Shown piece by piece: positions 5,497 to 7,343 of a stretch of 7,343 bases of DNA (positions are counted from its first letter, which is position 1; each line of letters opens with the position of its first letter). The position numbers and the translations under genes were made by a program. The notes beneath the pieces were generated by a model that had not been told where the DNA came from, searched no databases, and saw nothing but the letters and a program-made list of their open reading frames with translations. Source of the DNA: Bacillota bacterium (lineage in GTDB: Bacteria > Bacillota > Clostridia > Saccharofermentanales > UBA5734); assembly GCA_023438965.1 (NCBI GenBank), contig JAEXPB010000484.1:1-7343 (forward strand). Direction: 5' to 3'.

Positions 5497-7262
5497 CAGG
5501 CCTCACCGCCTTTCTGTAATGCATCAAACTTGCAGACATGGACGCAGAGGCCGCAGTTGGTGCAGCTGGCGGCGTCGATGACCGGATAGCCGTCCGGACC
5601 GGCGGTCAGCGCCGGGCACATGACCCGGATGCAGGCCTTGCAGCGTTTGCATTTGGCCAGGTCGACGCGGGCGGCGTTTTCCGGCCGGGCCTTGCCGGCG
5701 GGGATCAGCGCGCAGGGACGACGGGCGATGATCACCGAGACACCTGCCTTGGCGGTCTCCTCGGCGATGACAGCCTGGGCGCCGAAGGTATCTGCCGGGT
5801 CGATCACCCGGATCGAGGCGACGCCGATCACCCGGCACAACTCAACCAGGTCGATGGCCGGCGCCGGCTGCAGGCGGATGTTCAGGCCGGTGGACGGATT
5901 CTGCTGGTGGCCGGTCATGCCGGTAATGGAATTGTCCAGGATGATCAGCGTCATGCTGCTCTGGTTGTAGACACTGTTGATCAGGCCGGTCACACCCGAA
6001 TGAAGGAAAGTCGAGTCGCCGATCACGGCCACGGTCCGGCGGGAGAACTCGCCATCAGTGGCCTTGTCCATGCCGTGCGCCATGCTGACCGAGGCGCCCA
6101 TGCAGACGCAGGTATCCATGGCGTTGGTCGGGTTCAGCGCACCGAGGGTATAGCAGCCGATATCGCCGGTCACGATGTATTTCAAACGGTTGAGGGCCAG
6201 GAAAAGGCCCTTGTGCGGACAGCCGGCGCACATGACCGGCGGCCGGCCCGGCGCAGCGGTCAATTCAGACTTCGGCAGGGCCGCGGCCGGTGCCTGGCCG
6301 GCGCCCAGCGCCTGCCGCAGCATGCTGGCGGAATATTCGCCCTGCAGGGTGAAGAGCGCCTTCCCTTCGCAGGCGATGCCGGCAGCCCGGATTTCGGTTT
6401 CCAGGATCGGATCCAGTTCTTCGACCACCACCAGGCGGCGAACCGAGGCGGCGAACGCGCGGATCAGGTCCAACGGCAGCGGCCAGATCAGGCCCAGCTT
6501 CAGGACCGAGGCGTCCGGCAGGGCTTCCCGGACATATTGGTAACCGATGCCGGCCGTGATGATGCCCAGGTCGGCCGAACGCCGGATGACCTGGTGTCGC
6601 CCGATGCCGTCTGCAGCTGAAGACGCCTCGGCGACAGCCTTTTGGCGGTCTTCGACCATCCGGTGGCGGGCGATGGCCATCGCCGGCATCATGACATACT
6701 TGGCCGTGTTCTTCACATATGGCCGGATCACCTGCTCCTGCGGCTCATCCACGGCCACCAGCGAGCGGGAGTGGGCAATCCGCGTCGACAGACGGATCAT
6801 GACCGGGGTGTCAAACTGCTCGGAAAGCGCGAAAGCCGCGCGGACATAGTCCTTGCATTCCTGACTGTCGGCCGGCTCGAACATCGGGACTTTGGCCGCC
6901 CGGGCATAATGGCGGCTGTCCTGCTCGTTCTGGGAGCTGTGCATGCCCGGATCATCGGCCGCCACCACGACGAGGCCGCCGTTGACGCCGGTATAGGAGG
7001 CGGTGAACAGCGGATCCGCCGCGACATTGACACCGACATGCTTCATGCAGGACATAGCACGGGCGCCCGCCACACTGGCGCCGATGGCGACTTCCAGGCC
7101 GACTTTCTCATTGGTGGCCCATTCGCAATTGACGCGTTCATAGCGGGCGATCGTTTCCGTGATCTCCGTACTCGGTGTCCCCGGATAGGACGACACGACC
7201 TTGACACCCGCTTCGAAAGCGCCGCGGGCTATTGCCTCATTGCCTAATAGAATTTCTTTCAA
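5496..7262 (-). CDS. iorA: Indolepyruvate:ferredoxin oxidoreductase, alpha subunit
   Basis: 588 residues from the TTG start chosen here. Order of parts: pyrimidine-binding domain with YPGTPSTEI (26-34) and NEKVG, whose Glu52 is a candidate for activating thiamine diphosphate; a middle transketolase C-like domain (about 225-310); a CAGCPHKG motif (Cys345, Cys348); the diphosphate-binding domain with GDIGCYTLG, GDSTFLHSG (415-423) and LDNSITG carrying Asn444; and a C-terminal ferredoxin domain. That domain binds two 4Fe-4S clusters, C-x2-C-x2-C-x4-C-P (538, 541, 544, 549) and C-x2-C-x2-C-x3-C (567, 570, 573, 577). The second lacks the usual following Pro (CK). TTG at 7262 is preferred because GGTGA lies just upstream and the resulting N-terminus (KEILLGNEAIARGA) fits the family. 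A GTG at 7274 gives 592 residues but has no clear ribosome binding site. Confidence 0.95.
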   Translation of the reverse strand: MKEILLGNEAIARGAFEAGVKVVSSYPGTPSTEITETIARYERVNCEWATNEKVGLEVAIGASVAGARAMSCMKHVGVNVAADPLFTASYTGVNGGLVVVAADDPGMHSSQNEQDSRHYARAAKVPMFEPADSQECKDYVRAAFALSEQFDTPVMIRLSTRIAHSRSLVAVDEPQEQVIRPYVKNTAKYVMMPAMAIARHRMVEDRQKAVAEASSAADGIGRHQVIRRSADLGIITAGIGYQYVREALPDASVLKLGLIWPLPLDLIRAFAASVRRLVVVEELDPILETEIRAAGIACEGKALFTLQGEYSASMLRQALGAGQAPAAALPKSELTAAPGRPPVMCAGCPHKGLFLALNRLKYIVTGDIGCYTLGALNPTNAMDTCVCMGASVSMAHGMDKATDGEFSRRTVAVIGDSTFLHSGVTGLINSVYNQSSMTLIILDNSITGMTGHQQNPSTGLNIRLQPAPAIDLVELCRVIGVASIRVIDPADTFGAQAVIAEETAKAGVSVIIARRPCALIPAGKARPENAARVDLAKCKRCKACIRVMCPALTAGPDGYPVIDAASCTNCGLCVHVCKFDALQKGGEA

Positions 7263-7267
7263 CCCAT

Positions 7268-7272
7268 TCACC
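7268..7272 (-). promoter_or_regulatory. Probable iorA ribosome binding site
   Basis: GGTGA, with its GG 8 nt before TTG at 7262. It overlaps the alternative GTG codons at 7274 and 7271, which favours the TTG start. The match to AGGAGG is partial, so support is moderate. Confidence 0.45.
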
Positions 7273-7343
7273 ACTCTACTTATAGTTTATGAATAACCGC
7301 CGGCCGGTACATCCTGCCGTTGCCTTCGGCTTATCTTATTTAC

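Noticed and set aside
5538..6620. Long plus-strand open frame (360 codons) opposite iorA
   Set aside because: It is the shadow of iorA in GC-rich DNA: composition is Gly/Arg/Asp/His-rich, there is no recognisable domain, and the opposite strand carries a clear full-length enzyme with all motifs.
7279..7284. TATAAG as a -10 box for iorA
   Set aside because: One mismatch, no -35 and no TG extension; it would leave a leader of only about 10 nt. The real promoter may be outside the window.
7289..7343. Possible start of a divergent plus-strand gene (ATG at 7289), or the tail of a minus-strand gene ending at 7287
   Set aside because: The 18 plus-strand codons have no ribosome binding site before the ATG. 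The minus-strand reading, open to the edge, matches nothing I recognise. Too little sequence to support either.
1..7343. CRISPR arrays, tRNA/rRNA genes, insertion sequences, phage or defence genes
   Set aside because: No spaced direct repeats, no tRNA-like cloverleaf noticed, no transposase or integrase motifs; coding is nearly continuous with housekeeping and metabolic genes.

Overview
The window is a dense block of minus-strand genes, with every recognisable gene on that strand, from a GC-rich anaerobic bacterium. The best guess is a high-GC member of the class Clostridia (Oscillospiraceae-like). Evidence for this is an oxygen-sensitive indolepyruvate:ferredoxin oxidoreductase, SepF (Gram-positive-type division), a start resembling a type II pantothenate kinase, AGGAGG-type ribosome binding sites and TATAAT promoters. 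This is an inference from gene content, not a taxonomic proof.

Layout in the direction of transcription (right to left). (1) 7343-7263: short right-edge stretch with no supportable gene. (2) iorA (7262-5496) and iorB (5496-4912): the two subunits of indolepyruvate:ferredoxin oxidoreductase, joined by a TGATG stop/start overlap. (3) An extended -10 promoter lying across the iorB stop codon, then a palindrome-rich leader of about 75 nt. (4) A tandem ACT-domain protein (4835-4404). (5) A PF06838 'methionine gamma-lyase/aluminum resistance' PLP enzyme (4407-3130), whose ribosome binding site lies in the last codons of the ACT gene and whose start overlaps its stop. (6) A HlyD-like single-pass membrane adaptor (3133-1646), joined by ATGA overlap. 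(7) A YggS/PLPBP pyridoxal-phosphate homeostasis protein (1659-886), overlapping the adaptor gene by 14 nt. (8) A well-formed TTGCCA-17-TATAAT promoter driving sepF (747-274). (9) A clean intrinsic terminator with a GCAA tetraloop (228-205). (10) A new extended -10 promoter and strong ribosome binding site leading into the 5' end of a probable type II pantothenate kinase, cut by the window edge.

How they may work together: IorAB oxidatively decarboxylates aryl-pyruvates from aromatic amino acid transamination to acyl-CoA, reducing ferredoxin. The ACT protein is a plausible amino-acid sensor for this, but it is also translationally linked to a PLP-dependent lyase. That lyase is in turn linked to an envelope adaptor and to the PLP homeostasis protein. 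ACT, lyase, adaptor and YggS look like one coupled translation unit. sepF has its own promoter but no terminator in front of it, so it can also receive read-through. Four of the eight genes appear to start with TTG. Nothing in the window is a mobile element, CRISPR array or RNA gene. The most unusual features are the ACT-lyase-adaptor-YggS coupling, the adaptor with no visible transporter partner, and the palindromic leader of the ACT gene.
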